From NCBI RefSeq assembly GCF_000208865.1, contig NC_018395.1, positions 4,822,839 to 4,886,838 of the forward strand: DNA of 64,000 nt, in the 5' to 3' direction. This document shows positions 1 through 12,768 of the stretch, piece by piece. Below the pieces are notes generated by a model. The model ran no database searches. It saw only the letters and a list, made by a program, of their open reading frames with translations, and was not told where the DNA came from. Position numbers and translations under genes: made by a program. Each line of letters starts with the position of its first letter. The stretch's first letter is position 1. Source of the DNA: Neospora caninum Liverpool (taxonomy: Eukaryota; Apicomplexa; Conoidasida; Eucoccidiorida; Sarcocystidae).

Positions 1-788
1 GCACGTGGCGCTCTTGGTTTCGCGTTTGCTCCTCACTCGCGCATTCCCGGAAGGCATGAAACAAATCGAAAACCTTCGAGGACGAGGCGGCTGGAGCAGC
101 CGCGGCGGATGCTTGGAGCTTTGTCTCGCTGGCAAGCGCCGAGGCAGGAGCAGCCACGAGAGAAGACACGGCGAGCCTGCGGACGAGACCGATGGAGGCG
201 AGTGCGAAACGGACGAGGTCTTGCTCGAGTTCCAGGAAAGCTTTGAACGGGCCTTCCTGCTGACCGGAGATCGGCCAGAAGGGACCGACGGCGCGGCGTC
301 GGCAAGTCGGGCGGTGGTGAGGAGACTCATCGAAGAGTGGGGCGTGGTAAGTTTTTCACGAGGCGTGGGAGCTTGCTCGCCTTTCTCATCTCACAGCCGG
401 GGCTGGTTTGCCTGAGTTTAGCATCCTCTGATCCCACGCCGAGGATGACAGGCGAGATAATCTTGGGAGTTCGAATCCTCGGATTGTAGCCGCATCTCCC
501 TGTCGGCTCGAGCCTCCCGAGCGAGCTGTCTCCGCGTCTCCGTTGCTCTGTCGGAGCCGTGCAGTCTAGGGCTCGGCGGCCGTGGCGCCCGCGCTGCCGA
601 CCAACCTTTTGCACATGTGCACGTCGGGGTTGACTATCTCTCTCAACAACTGCCTTTTCCCCCTCCCCTCGCCCTTTCGTGGCCTCGACTGCGCCGTCAG
701 TTCGCGGCCTTCTCGGGCGCTGCGTTTGTTCTCGAAAGCGACAACCGACAACCCACACAGCCACAAAACGCTCTGGACACCCACATGC

Positions 789-830
<42 letters not shown>

Positions 831-3800
831 CGGCATATATCTATCTAGATCCATCTGTGCCTTGCTCCCTATATATATATATATATATCTGCCTTTGGAG
901 GGACGAGCGGCATCCTGGTTTTTCGCGTGACTGTGGATTGTTCCTTGCCACTTCCGTTTCTTCTCAGATGAGTTTCTATCCGTCTCTTCCAGGCGCGCTT
1001 CTCCTCTTTCGGACGCTCGTGGCGTCTCTTTTGCACCTGCTGCTCTGCATCCTCCCCGTCAGCCCCCAGCTGGCGGCGCAGCTGCGGCAGAACCGCGAAG
1101 ACGAGCACCTGCCGCTGCTGGCGAGTGTCCTTCTCAGTCAGAGTTACTCTCCACCTCTTGCCGGCCTCCAGTCTCGAGGGTCTCTGTCTTCTGCGGGCTC
1201 GGCTCCGTTGCTTCCTTCCTCGCTTGGCGCCCTCTTTTCTCTGGCTGAGAACGGGCTGTACCTTCTCTCGGCGGCTGCCCCGTTTCTCTTTCGGCGCTTC
1301 GACGCTCCTTCCTCAGGGCCTTCTCGGCCCGTCCCCGTTCGGCCGCTTGTGGGCTGCCAAGGAATCCACGGGACAAGCGGAGAGACCGCCGACGCACGGG
1401 CGCTGCAGCCGGCCAACAGCGCCTGCGAAGCGCGCCCAAACGAGACGGAACGGACCTCCAGAGACTCTGAGACACACTCTGCTCGCTGCGCGATAGCGTC
1501 CTCTCGCTCTTCTTCTCAGGAGGCGGGTTCGCGTTCGGGACCAGACGCGCAGTGCTGTGTCTGCAGCGCCTCTGTGCTTCCCAGCCGGTTCGCTTCAGAG
1601 GCCGCAGCAAATGACGAGAGCCAACCCCGGCCTCGACCCCGAGAAGAATCAAAGTTTCCTTCTGCCACTCTGACTGCTCTGGTGAAGTGTCCCGATTGCG
1701 GGGCGTTCGCGCATGCGTCGTGCGCGGGCGTAGGCGACCAGGGAGTCTCCGCAGTGCCTAGCGCGGCCTCAGAAACGGGGCCCGCCCCGCCACTCAACGC
1801 TGGAGAAGCGGAAAGAACTTTGGACCCAACGGTTCTTCTCGCCGACACCTGGTGGCTCTGCGAAGGCTGTGCGCTTCGCCGGATAGTGGCGTACGGTGTG
1901 AAGGTGTCGGCGGAGCGTTGCGAGCCTTCGCTTCTCGCGTTCTTGTCGACATCGCCTGGGGGCGCAGTCGGCACAGAGCCGACTGAGGGACGGTTCCTAG
2001 GGGCCCGGAAAACGCCGAGAGAAGCAGCTGATGCCGCTGGAGAGAGCCTTGGATCCGGGGCAACGAAGGGCGAGCCTTCGAGGCAAACGCGGTCGAGGCG
2101 GGGCCCGTGGCTTCACGCGGCAGAAAGCGAAGAAGATCTCCTTCCCTTCCTGCCTCACCACCTCGTGTATGCGTGTCTCCTGCTGGCCCATCTGAACGGT
2201 CCGGGCGGCCGAGCCTCGTGCATGCGTTTCGGCGGACCCCAAGAGTATCTATCCGCGTGCGCGGTGCCGCCGCGGCGAGCCGGCACCCGAGGAGCCAGAA
2301 GCCGAGGGGACAGCTGCCCTGTGCTCGAACTCGCACTCGAGGCCTTGGCGCCCGTGGAACCGGCCGACACAGCCACTTCGCTGGGACACGTCGATCAAGT
2401 GTCTGCTCGTATGGTTGCACTGTCCCTTCTGGACGCGGCGGGGAGACGTGTCTCCTTTACGGGCCCGTCTCTGGAGCCCAAAGCCTCACGCGGAGACGGA
2501 GACATGCCCGTCGCGCCGGAGCCGCGCGGGCGACAGAAGCGAGGCGCTGCGTCTCGGAAGCTTCGGCAGCAAAGAGACGGCGCGGAGGCAGGCACAGAGA
2601 GAAAGCCTTCGCACGCGGAGCCTGTCCGCGTTAACGGCAGAGGTGAAGAAGCGGGGCCAGATGCGGCTGAGGGACGACGACAGCCGCCGTTGCATGCGGC
2701 CCCGTCCGCGTCCTCCCTCGTCAAGGAAGGCGCAGTGTGGGACGTTGTATGCGCTCTGGAGTGGAGCGCAGGGGTCAGGATGACCCGCGGGTTTGGGCTG
2801 TCGAAGCGTCTTCGCCTCCAGAGGAAGCAGGCCGAAGAAGGCAGGCCCGACTCCGAGAAGGACACACCAGAGGAGACAGTCGAGGGACGACTGTGGAGCG
2901 ACGCAGGACTGTGTGGCGAGCTAGAGACACCTTCGGAAACGCGCAGGAAGAACGGCGTGCATATCGGCTGTGGAGGTCGTCTTAACCGAATGAAGGAAGC
3001 ACTAGAAGAAGAGGAGTCGGCTGGTTTCGATGATGGCCAAGCAATGAGCGTTTGGGAGACGGAGGTCGTCAGTGTGTTCTTCAAGGACCTCTGCGTGCTT
3101 TCCATGTTTGCAGTTCAGGCGTCTCTCCCTCGACGATACAGCGTCGGCGTCAAGTAAGCAGTTTCGATGCCAGCGCTGTTCAGTTGCCCTTGTGTCGGGA
3201 GTACAGAGAAAAGACGGGCGCGAACGCTGAGCATTGCAGTCCGGTCGAGGTTCATGGCGCGTCCTCTAGATTTTTTTCCGAGACGCTCAAGTGGCGAATG
3301 TGCAAGAGGGAGGCGAAAACCGAACACGGCGAGACTTGCCAAGCAGCCTTTTCCTCTTTTCCTCGCTGCTGAGGACTCTGGTCTTTCCCCCCTCTTTCCC
3401 CACACGCTCCGATGGCGTCTTTCTCTCGTTCGTCCTCGTTTGTTTCGTTCCTCTCTTCACTTCTTCGCTCTGGGTCGTCTCCTCAGCCTCTCGGCGAGAC
3501 CCGGCACTTTCCGCTGTCGTTATTGGGTTTCCTTTTCTCCGTCTTGCGTGTCTCCGATGCTCCGATGCCTCCGTCTCTCTCTTCTCTCGGTGTGGCGTCT
3601 AACCGTCTCGCCCCTTGTCGTGCAACATACGCTGTGCGCTTTTTCTGCTCTTTTCTCGCTTCGCTGCGTTCGCTCTGCCGTTCGTCTCTCGCTGCACGCC
3701 TTTCCGCCACGTCGCTCGACCCCCCTCGCCCGCGACCGGTCTTTGCGCTTTTGTCTGTCAGACGCGCGGCTCTCACCGCTCTGGCCAGCTGTCTCCAGCA

Positions 3801-6800
3801 CAGACCCACGGCGCTCGAGACCTCCAATCTTCAGCAGGCCTTGTGGGACTCACTGCGAGACTCTGCGCCGGCGATTCGCGATCGGGCGCTCGCCGTCATC
3901 GAAAAGGTTTTCTTTTCGCCTTTCTCCCGTCGCCCGGCGTCTTTGTCGGGGACAGCAGAGACAGCCAACGAGGGCGACGCCGCGGGCGGGAGCGGCGACA
4001 GCGCACGGCCAAGCGCGGACCTCTTTGCCGCCTTCCTCGCGTCTTCTCTCATTCACGACCCTTCGCCCGCCGTTCGCCTCCAGGCGGTCCGCATGCTAAA
4101 GAACTACTATTTGAATGCCCCGAGCGCGCACGCAGGCCTGCTGTTCGAGCCCTCCCCGTCGCGCGCTTCTGTTTCGCTTTCTCCCGAGCGCTTTCAGGCA
4201 ACCTGCGACGCCTTTCTCTCGCTCGCCCGCCGGCTGTATGCGCCTGGAGTGGAGAGTCGCCACCTGCGCGCGTGCATCGCCGACCTTTTCGCTCAGTTCT
4301 TCTTTGTTCTGCCCTTCGCATCTGCCAGGCACGAAGCCTCTGCTCCGCCTTTGTCCCCTCCGAAAGACAAACGCCTGTCCTCCTTTCCGTCCTCTCTCTC
4401 TTCTGCTCTCTCTTCTCCTCTTTCTTCTCCTCTCTCTTCTCCTCTTTCGTCGCTGTCTTCGTCTTCTCTGCCTTGGAGGCCTCCGGCGGCTCTCGTGTTG
4501 CTGCTTTCGCACGTGGCGGCTTCAGTGCGCGGCAGACCCTGGCCGAGCGAAGGTCGGAACGGAGAGGCGGAAACTTCTACGCGGCCAGACGACGCGGTTC
4601 GCGACTACGAACCTCTTCCCGACAAGGACGCTCCCTTTCTGCAGCGCCTGCTGGTGCGCGTCGTGGACCTTTTCAACCGCGATGAAGCGGCTGCAGACGC
4701 TCTCGTGTTGGACCCTGTCGACGCGACGGCGACGCCGCGCTGCAAGCGACAGGCGGCCGGAGACGTCTCCCGGACGCGCTCGCCTCTTGCTTCGCTGCGC
4801 CCACCCTCTCCACCCTTTGTCTCCCGCGCTCTCGGCTCACCGGGATTCACGAAAATGCGCCACGCCCAGACCGACCAGACGCCGGCCGACCGCGTCCGCC
4901 AGATTGTTCACTGCTGGCTGGAAGCAGTCCTGCGGCTCTTTCTGCGTTGCGACCTCTCTCCACAGCAGTCGGCGCCTCCAGGGGCGTTTTTGGCGCGCCT
5001 CTCGTGGGTTGCCCCGGATGTGTTTGCGGCTTTCCGCCTCCTGGATTTGTCTCGCGACTTTCTCGGTGCGGGAGATCCGTTCTGCGCGCGCGCGCTTCTC
5101 GTGCGGTCGGGGCTGCCGCTGGTACTTCCCCTTTTCAAGGCCTCGCCGCCGTTCCCGCCCCACACCACCACGCTCCTCGGCAAGGCCCTCAGCTTCATCG
5201 CGACGCTCTGCGCAGTCGTGGGGGCGAGCGAGCGGGGACGGCGACAGGAGCGACTCGAGGAGGCGCGCGACGAGGCAGAGGAAGAGGCGAGGTGGAGAGA
5301 CAGATGTGGACGCGAGGGCGCTGGCGAGGTCCGGGAGAACTCGCTTCTTTTCAGCTGCCTGAAAAGGGAACTGCAGGGCGCTCTGGAGGAGATCCGCCGG
5401 CTGGTTGAGCTCGAGCCCCTCGTCGTGAAGGACGGCGTGCGGTGTCTGTACACCGCCGCGACCTGCGTCACGGGCGACTTGGAGATCCACGTGGGGAAGC
5501 TCGTCGCATGCAGTTTGGCGCCGCTGTACGACGCGCGAGCGCAGCTCGGAGCCCTGGCTATGGAGAGGTCGGACAGCGCCTTCGGAACGAGGCCCCAGGC
5601 AAGCGAGCGCCTCCGAGAGAAGACCGAGGACACGGGGAACGGGACAGGAGAGGGAGGAGCGGAAGAGCACAAGCGACTGCAAGGAGGGACAAAGCGCGAG
5701 AACGACGAGGGCAGCGAGAGGCCGACCATCACCAGCGGAGACAGTGGAGACAACGAGAAGGCTCGACGGGAAGGAAGCCTCGAGGCGAGCGCGGCGAAGG
5801 TCGAACCTACGCCGACACGAGCTTCGTCTTCTGTCTCTGCTTTCGCGCCCTTCTCTGTCGTCGCGTCGCTCTCGCGAGATGCCGACCGCCCTGCGACTCT
5901 CGCGGAAGGACTCCACCACGCCCAGTACGCGTCCTGGGTCGCGGCGCGTCTCTTCTGCGAGCTCGATTTCGCTCGCGACTTCGTCAATGACCTGCCGGCC
6001 TCGGGCGAGGGGGAGGACGAAGTAACTGTCGGGGGAGAAGAGGGAGCAACGCAGCGGGCGTGTCGTGGCGCGTGTGCAGGCGAGGCGGGAGAGGATTTCC
6101 CAGGCGGCCGACGAGCGGAGGGGAAAGTCGAAGAGTGTTCACACACACCGTCTCGCGATGACGGAAGCACCCGGAAGTCTGTGCTCGGAAAACCCAAGTC
6201 GTCGCATGGCGACGCCTCAGTGCGTCGAGCGGTGAATGTGCCTCCCAGCGGTCTTCGCCAGTTCACTCCTTCGTGCCAAATCCGTTTGAGTCTTCTGCGT
6301 CAAGCTATTCGCGCTCTGACGCCGCACCTTCCTTCTGTCGCGCCCTTCGCTCCGCCCCGCTCCGTTCTCTCCTTCTCCGCCTTCCCGACTGCGGTAGCGT
6401 CTCCGCGCCTGCACGCCCGGTCGGCGTCGCCCGCTGGAAACTGGCGAGAATCCGAAGACGCGGAAGACACCGACGAGGGGAGTGACGGGGAGTTTGCGCG
6501 CGGTGGCCGCGACGGCTTCCACGAGTGCAGCCGCGAGATCTGGGGCGGCAGCTGGGACCTCCCTGCGGCGCTCTTTGGGCTTCTTGTCGACTTGCTGTTT
6601 CTCCTCGAGGTCCTCAGGCTCCCCGGTTCTGTCGTCTGGCGGTCGTTTTCACACTTCCTCGGCAGCCAGCCGGCGTTCGTTTGCCACCGGAGTGTACATA
6701 CACTCTTTGCGGCCGTCCTCGCGCGCGGGGCGTCTGGGCGACGCCTGACAATTTGCAAAAGACGCGACTCCTTTCTGCCCGACGAAGCGCTGGGACCGCT

Positions 6801-9800
6801 CGCGACGGCGACGCCTCAGCTCGCAGCAGCCGGCGTCGTCGCGGGGTCGGATTCTTTCTCGTCTTGGCGCTCTCCCGAGGGCGCACCCCAGTGTGCCGCC
6901 TTGCCGTGGAGAGTTGGCAGCGCCGCGGACCCGTTGCCTCACGCCAAGGAAGAACAAGACGCACAAGGATGGGAACTGTCTTCTGAGGTCGTGGGGTGTC
7001 GCGACTCGCCGGAGCTCCAAGCTGCGCTCCAGGGTCTGGGGTCCCTCCTCTTGGCGTTTGAAGCGCATGCGGCGTCGAGGCAAACGCGCGCGGGATCGCA
7101 AGCCTCTCGCCAGGTCGCGCCGCCCACTCCGCATTCGGGCACCAGACCCCGGGGTGCTGAGACGTCCTGCAGGGAACCACCCTTCCTTTCTGCCCCGAGC
7201 AACAGCCGTTTCGCGAGGCTTCACCTCCCGAGTCTCTCGGCAGGTAGCGCGACGCCTCCTCGTCCCCAGACAGTGGCTGCAACTGCGGACGTGTCCAGTC
7301 TTCCTCTGTCTTCGTGCTGTCGCGAGGCCTGTGGGCCTTGCGCGTGCGCTTCCCCTTCCTCTGAGATCGCACGCAGAGGGAGAAAAAGCGTGTCCGGGAG
7401 AAGAGGCAACAGGGAAGCGAAGGACATGCTGAGCTGCGCGTCGCTCTGCAGGGGCGACGCTTCGCTGGCCCGAGGGGAAACGCGTTCCACCGCGGAGAAA
7501 CAGGCAGGAGGCGCAGCGATCTCTGCATGCGAAGCAGCGCAGTCGCTCACGGTGCATCTCCCCGCCCTCCTCGAGATTCTCCTACCCTCCCACCAGATGC
7601 TTCTCCATGCAAGGCAGCACTACCTCCGATCTTTGTCGCCAAGGGCGCAGACTGCGCGCCTGCCTTGTCTGTCTCCGCCTGAGACAGCCGACCAGAGTCG
7701 GTTGAGCGAGCGCAGTGCGCGGCTCTGTCTCCAAGTCCTCCGTGTGTTTCAAAGGTAAGAGGCGCGGGCCGGGGGCGAGGCAGGCTGCGGCCTCTGGGAA
7801 TAACGGGAAAGAAGCGAAGACGGCAGAAGATCGCATGGAGGCCATGCAAGCAGCGGCGTGACGGGAAGAGGGGTAAAGCGCAACGAAAAGCCCGAGCAGC
7901 TTCACGGAGACGCGTTGAGGCAGCCGACGAGCTTCGTTTCAACGGGACCCGAGACAGCGAACAACAAACGCAGACCCGAAACCGCACAGCGTGAAGTGTG
8001 CCGCAAACCGATCACCTTGGCACTCGTCGATCCGCTGTCATAGCGTGTGTGGCGGTCGCCTTGCGTCTCTCTGAACGCAGACAACCGGTCCTCTTCTCTG
8101 CATTGTCTGTTTTCCTGTCTCCTGCCCTTTTCTCCCCTCAGGCAAGGCCTCGTCCACTCCGGCGACTTGTTCGGGCACGCCTTTGCGTGCCTCTGTGCAG
8201 CGTCGGCAGCTGTGCGCCAAGCTGCCGGGGACCTCCTGCATGCGCTGTCTCGCGCTGTGTCACCGCATGGCCCTTCTGCATCGCCGCGAGAAGGCTCCGC
8301 AAAACCCGCTCGGCGTTCCGCGTGTCTCCTCTCTTCTCGGCTTCAAGAGGCGCTCTTCCTGGCTGTGCGGTTCACCCTCACCTACCTCCCTGCATGCGCA
8401 GCAGACGCGCAGGAGAACGACAAGCAGGGATCGCAGTGCGTCGCGCATCCGAGGCGAGAAGGCGAAAGACGCGACCGCACAACGCGCCCCGAAGACGAGA
8501 CTGGCGCGTGGCTGACGGCCGTGGCGCCCGATCCCTTCGCGCTGCTTCCCGCCTGGACGACCGCCGCCCCCTTCTCGCAGCTCTATCTTCATTTGAGTCG
8601 CGACTCTCACGTGAGTCAGGCCGCATGCAGTGGCGCGAAGGGACCGCAGAATCCGCTGGTGACCCCCGCCAGAGAGAGACACACTCTCCAGAGCCACGAA
8701 TACTTGGGAATCAAGCGCCCTCAAATTCTGGACAGGTTGCGTGGTCCGAAGAGGCGCCATGAATCTCCGTTCCTGGCCGTGTCTGTCTTGTGTCCTCGCG
8801 GTAGACGTTTTCTTGTGCCTGCACAGCCTTATTGACCGAGCGGTGTGTGACTGGTGTCTCGACCTGCCGGCGGTGTCGGAAGACGCCTTTCCGTGTCTCT
8901 TCGTCGCCACTCTCAAGTGAAGACCGGCAAATTCGCGCTTCTCGACTGCATGCAGGGAACGGGGAGCGTCCATCCGCCTCGATCTGGGGATGCAAACACA
9001 GATTTCTCGACCTCGCTATAGCAGTCTGCAGAGTGTCTCTATGTTTAAACATGCACGCGCACGCATATATATATATATATATTATATATAGCATGCATGA
9101 GCAGTTCCAGGTGGTTGTCTCCTTCGTCTTTGAAAGTGTTTGTCTTGTTTCTGCTTGTCTTTTCTGTTCAGGCTGTGAAGGAAGAGCTTTTGTGTTCCTT
9201 GGCCGGGCAACTGGATCGTCTCGCGGAGCCGACTCGCCTCGCGCTCCTCTTGACGCTTTTGCCTTCGGATGCGTCTTCGATCGCTGCTTGTTTCTTGCCT
9301 TCTCCTTCTGCGCCTGCGTGCCTGGTTGCGCCCGTTCCTGTGCAAGGCGGCCGCGAGGCAAACCCGGACGAAAGACGGTCGTCTGGTTCGGCTTTCTCGT
9401 CTTCGAACGTGAATTCGCCTCTCTCTGCCGCGCTCCTCAGATGGATTCTCCATCCGGCGATGCGCTGGCTAGGCTCTCTCATTTACCTCGCCCTCGGGCG
9501 AGCTGACGCCGTTTCGTCTCTTGCGTGCGCGACGCCTGATAGTGCCGCTTCCGGCGGTCTCAGCTTTTCGGCGTCTTCGGCGGCCCTGCCCTCGGCTCTT
9601 CCGGCGTTCTCTCTGAATCTCCTCTGTCTCCCTGTTCTCGTTCTGCTGTACATACAGCAGACCGTCTCCCTGCTTCTGTCCGTGCCTCTCGCGAGCGAAG
9701 GCGACGCGTTGCTGCTCGCGACTCGCCTCGCTGACCTCGTGCACGAGCGGACGCGCCAGCTCCACGAAGTCCTCCAAGAACAAGAAGAAGCGCTGTTCTT

Positions 9801-11679
9801 CTCAAACGCGTGTCAAGCGGTGAGGGCGGAAGAGGCGACTGAGACGTCAAGGGGAAGACGTGACGAAGACGGAAACGGCCTCGAGGCTGGGGGGAAGGCA
9901 GCGCGGCAACGCTTCCAGTCCCCGGAGCTTCAGCACGCTCCCAAACCGGAAGACGGAACGATCGAGAGCGACAGCGAAGATGGCGGGGAGAGCTTTGAGG
10001 GGAGCGTCGTTCTTCTGTGTCAGGTTCTTTGCGTTGGGTTTGCGGTCCTTTGTCGGCGAGCAGTGCTCCGCGTCGCGCGTCTCGACGAGGCGAAGTGTCT
10101 CCTGTATCGCGAACTCGCGCCAGCGGGCCGCGCGGATTGCGCAGGAAAGGGGGCGAGAGAGAGACGCGCAGAGAGCAGGCAGCGCAAGAACGCCGGCAGC
10201 TGGGAACGCCCCGCCGTGGCGAGCGGGTCGGACCGCGAGCCGGATGCGAGGACCGAGACCGAAGGGGAATCCGCCAGCGAGGACAGACGCGGCGGAGGAG
10301 CCCGAGAGAGCGAAAGGAGAGACAAGCGTAGACACACTGGCCGTGCGGCACAGGCTACCAAGAGAAGGAAGGTGGGAAGGAGAGGAACGAGAGCGAAAGC
10401 GCCCGCCGAGGAAGACACGTGCTCTGAGTCGTCTTCACGTTCTCCGTCGGCCTCGAGGCGACCGAGTTTGCGAAGGCATGCACGGCGGCCCGTAAGCAAA
10501 CCGAAGCACGCCTTCGGCGCAACTCCGGCGGGCGTTTTGTCGGGTGCGTCTGAAGACGAAGAAGCGAGTTCTGATGGAGGCGCGAAACCGCACAACGCGC
10601 CGCGGAGTTCGAGGATCGATGTGCGATGTGGGTTGAGGCAGGCCGGGGTGTCGGAGACGCACAGACAGGCAGATCTAAAGCGCTTCGACGAGGCCGCGTT
10701 GCCGCCGGAGACGCGACCTGCGGCGGGCTTTTCCCCTCGCGAAAGTGCGGCGCTCGTTGCTCGGATCGGCGACGCGTGGCGGCAGCGGCTCGAGAGGCTG
10801 TGGGGGATGCATGCGGACGCGGGGGCGCCGGAGCAGCGGCGCGGAGAGACACTCGCGCAGCTGGTTGACGCGCTCGATCGAGAGGTGGAGGCCTGCGAGG
10901 GAATTCACGGAACGCGAGAGCCCGAGAACCGCACAGGACAGAAACCGCAAAGTGCAAAACCCAAAAAGCGAAAGAGAGAAGTGTCCGAAGACGAAGAAGA
11001 AGATGAAGAAGAAGATGATGAGGAAGAAGACGAAGAAGAAGATGAGGAAGAAGACGAAGAAGAAGATGAGGAAGAAGACGAAGAAGAAGATGAGGAAGAA
11101 GATGAGGCAGATGAGGGAGAAGAAGATGAGGGAGAAGATGAGGAAGATGAGGGAGAAGAAGAGGAAGACGACGACGAGGACGAGCCCGGGGAAGTTTGTC
11201 GTCGCAAGCAGTCCGCCGCGACAAGTCGCCCATTGCATGCGCTGTCGGCAAAGTCTGTTCAGAGAGAAAGACAGAAATCCAGGGCGTGTGCGGGCCGACG
11301 TCCGAGGAGTGCGGTCCGCGCGCCTCGCCCAGACGTGCGGAAAGTGCCTGTCTCTCGGAGGGGAGCGCAAGCTGCCAAGTTTTCCAAGCAGCCATCGACG
11401 GGGCGACGGGAGGATCTTGCCTCGTCGGAAGTCGGAAAGAGCATGACGACAGCGTGTGTTTCAGAGGAAAGGCGAGGCGGGCGGTCAGCCAAGCGGGGAG
11501 AACGCGAAACCGCACGAAGCGTAAGAGAGAGAGCAGAGAGAGAGAAGCGAGTCAAAGCAACCGCCAAAGGGAAAGGAAAGACAGGAGAGAGCTCGACAAA
11601 CACTGGAGGAAGAGGGAAAGAATCAAAAAAGGAGACACGCAAGAGCAAAGCGCGACGAACAGAGAAGAAGCGAGCGTAG
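1..11679 (+). CDS. SCC2: Cohesin loader SCC2/Nipped-B (NIPBL) homologue, 5' partial
   Basis: Large HEAT-repeat protein that with Scc4 loads cohesin onto chromatin in the nucleus. Exons: 1-346 (5' truncated), 968-3153, 3762-7754, 8142-8610, 9172-11679; all junctions are GT-AG and phase-consistent, giving at least 3166 residues (human NIPBL is about 2800). Seen: a PHD-type C4HC3 zinc finger at about residues 311-417 (CCVC, CPDC, HASC, CEGC, with long loops), as in plant SCC2. From 3762 there is the conserved loader HEAT block (ALTALASCLQHRP, LRDSAPAIRDRALAVIEK, DPSPAVRLQAVRMLK). The Nipped-B C-terminal block begins QGLVHSGDLFGHAFACL at 8143 and continues through exon 5 (LLYIQQTVSLLLSVPL). The tail is Lys/Arg-rich with a long Glu/Asp tract. 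Low-complexity inserts are frequent, as in coccidian proteins. The true start lies upstream of the window. Family assignment is strong; the exact ends of the disordered inserts, which could hide small introns, are less sure. Confidence 0.
347..967 (+). other. SCC2 intron 1 with two TA microsatellites
   Basis: Donor GTAAGT at 347 and acceptor TTCTCAG ending at 967. The reading frame resumes in phase 0. The intron contains (AT)n at 797-826 and 870-888. An open frame runs through it but includes Tyr-Ile dipeptide runs from the TA repeats, so it is not coding. Confidence 0.
797..888. repeat. Paired (TA)n microsatellites
   Basis: Two uninterrupted AT runs, about 30 bp at 797-826 and about 19 bp at 870-888, separated by 43 bp, inside SCC2 intron 1. 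Confidence 0.
9065..9090. repeat. (TA)n microsatellite in SCC2 intron 4
   Basis: A short TA run with one phase break, directly followed by GCATGCATG. It lies upstream of the exon 5 acceptor (ends 9171). Confidence 0.
10988..11187 (+). repeat. Acidic (Glu/Asp) trinucleotide-type tract in SCC2 tail
   Basis: Imperfect repetition of GAAGAAGATGAG-like codons encoding an almost pure Glu/Asp stretch of about 65 residues near the SCC2 C-terminus. It is in frame with the conserved exon and flanked by basic, disordered sequence. The opposite strand reads as poly-Ser, which is a shadow. Confidence 0.
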
Positions 11680-12113
11680 AAGGGCTATGACGTTTTTTTT
11701 CAGAATACATGGCACAGCGAAAGAGAGTACTTTTCTTGTGAAGTCGAGATATATATCGAGAGAGGGGAAGAGGAGTGGAAAGGAGGGGAATGAAGGGAAA
11801 CTAGGGAAGCGCGGGGGGAGAGAACAATGGAAACTCGACGCGGTACATGGGGGCTGAGACGCTACCCGAGGTCTGTGCTCTTCCAGGGTCTCGATGGCCA
11901 CGTCAACTTTTTCGCGTTTGTCTTGGGTTTCTCATACTGGTCGATTTTCTGCCTGGACGTCCTAGTTTCACTGCATGCGCAGCACGGTTCGTTTTAGCGG
12001 CCTGTGCATGCATGTGTTTCGCCCTGTTCTGAGGTTTGCCTTGCTCGCTTTCAGCAGAACAAAGTCGAAAGGGTGTGTTTCCAAAGCACGCACGCACGGG
12101 TAACGCTATATGC

Positions 12114-12117
<4 letters not shown>

Positions 12118-12152
<35 letters not shown>
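12118..12152. repeat. (TA)n microsatellite
   Basis: Uninterrupted TA run of about 35 bp in the SCC2-WBP11 spacer, followed by imperfect TGTATGTAC-type sequence. Confidence 0.
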
Positions 12153-12156
<4 letters not shown>

Positions 12157-12768
12157 ACGCATATCAGCATGTATGTACTCGTACATGTGCATCTATGTAT
12201 CTGTATGTACAGTTTATTTGCAGCACAAAAGCAGGTACATGCGTGGGATCTCTTGGCACTGTTGTGAACTGTGGTCGGCTCCCGTTGTTTTGTTTGTGTT
12301 TTCTAAAGAGACAGGAAGTTCTTGTGAAGTCGTGTCGCGGCCTTCTCTGAAAACCCCGCGAGTTCGGGAGGCGGCAGCTCCGCGAGAGACGCGCGCGCCT
12401 CTGTTCTTCGAGGCTCTCCTTTGCTGTGAGCACCTGATCCTTCTTCTCTTCCTCGGGCTGTCCATCTTTCTGAGACACGTTTTTTCACTGAAAGGCGCGA
12501 ACCGTCTTCCCCCCCGCAGTTGGCTGCGACCGCTTGAGTGCTGAGAGCGCCTGCCTGCCACGAGGCGAGTCGCCCGAAGGAGCCAGCTCTGAGAACTACG
12601 GGAAAGACGCCCTTCGCAGGCCCGCTTCGTGGAGAGCCTTCGCTGCATGCGCAGTTCTCGCCTAGACTCTTTGCTAGGCAGGGTCAGAACATTTCCTATG
12701 TATCTCTCGTGAACGGATCTGGAATGCGAGATCAAGGAAAACCGAAAGTGACGGTGATTATCTCTGTA

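Noticed and set aside
440..495. tRNA-like T-loop (GTTCGAATCC) in SCC2 intron 1
   Set aside because: No matching D-arm, anticodon arm or acceptor stem could be folded around it.
617..967. Upstream extension of the SCC2 exon 2 frame through Tyr-Ile repeats
   Set aside because: The Tyr-Ile runs are translated (TA)n microsatellite; a strong acceptor at 967 and phase agreement with exon 1 show this is intron.
10675..11370. Long minus-strand frames including a poly-Ser protein opposite the SCC2 tail
   Set aside because: They are shadows of the GAA/GAT repeat; the plus strand continues a conserved exon in frame.
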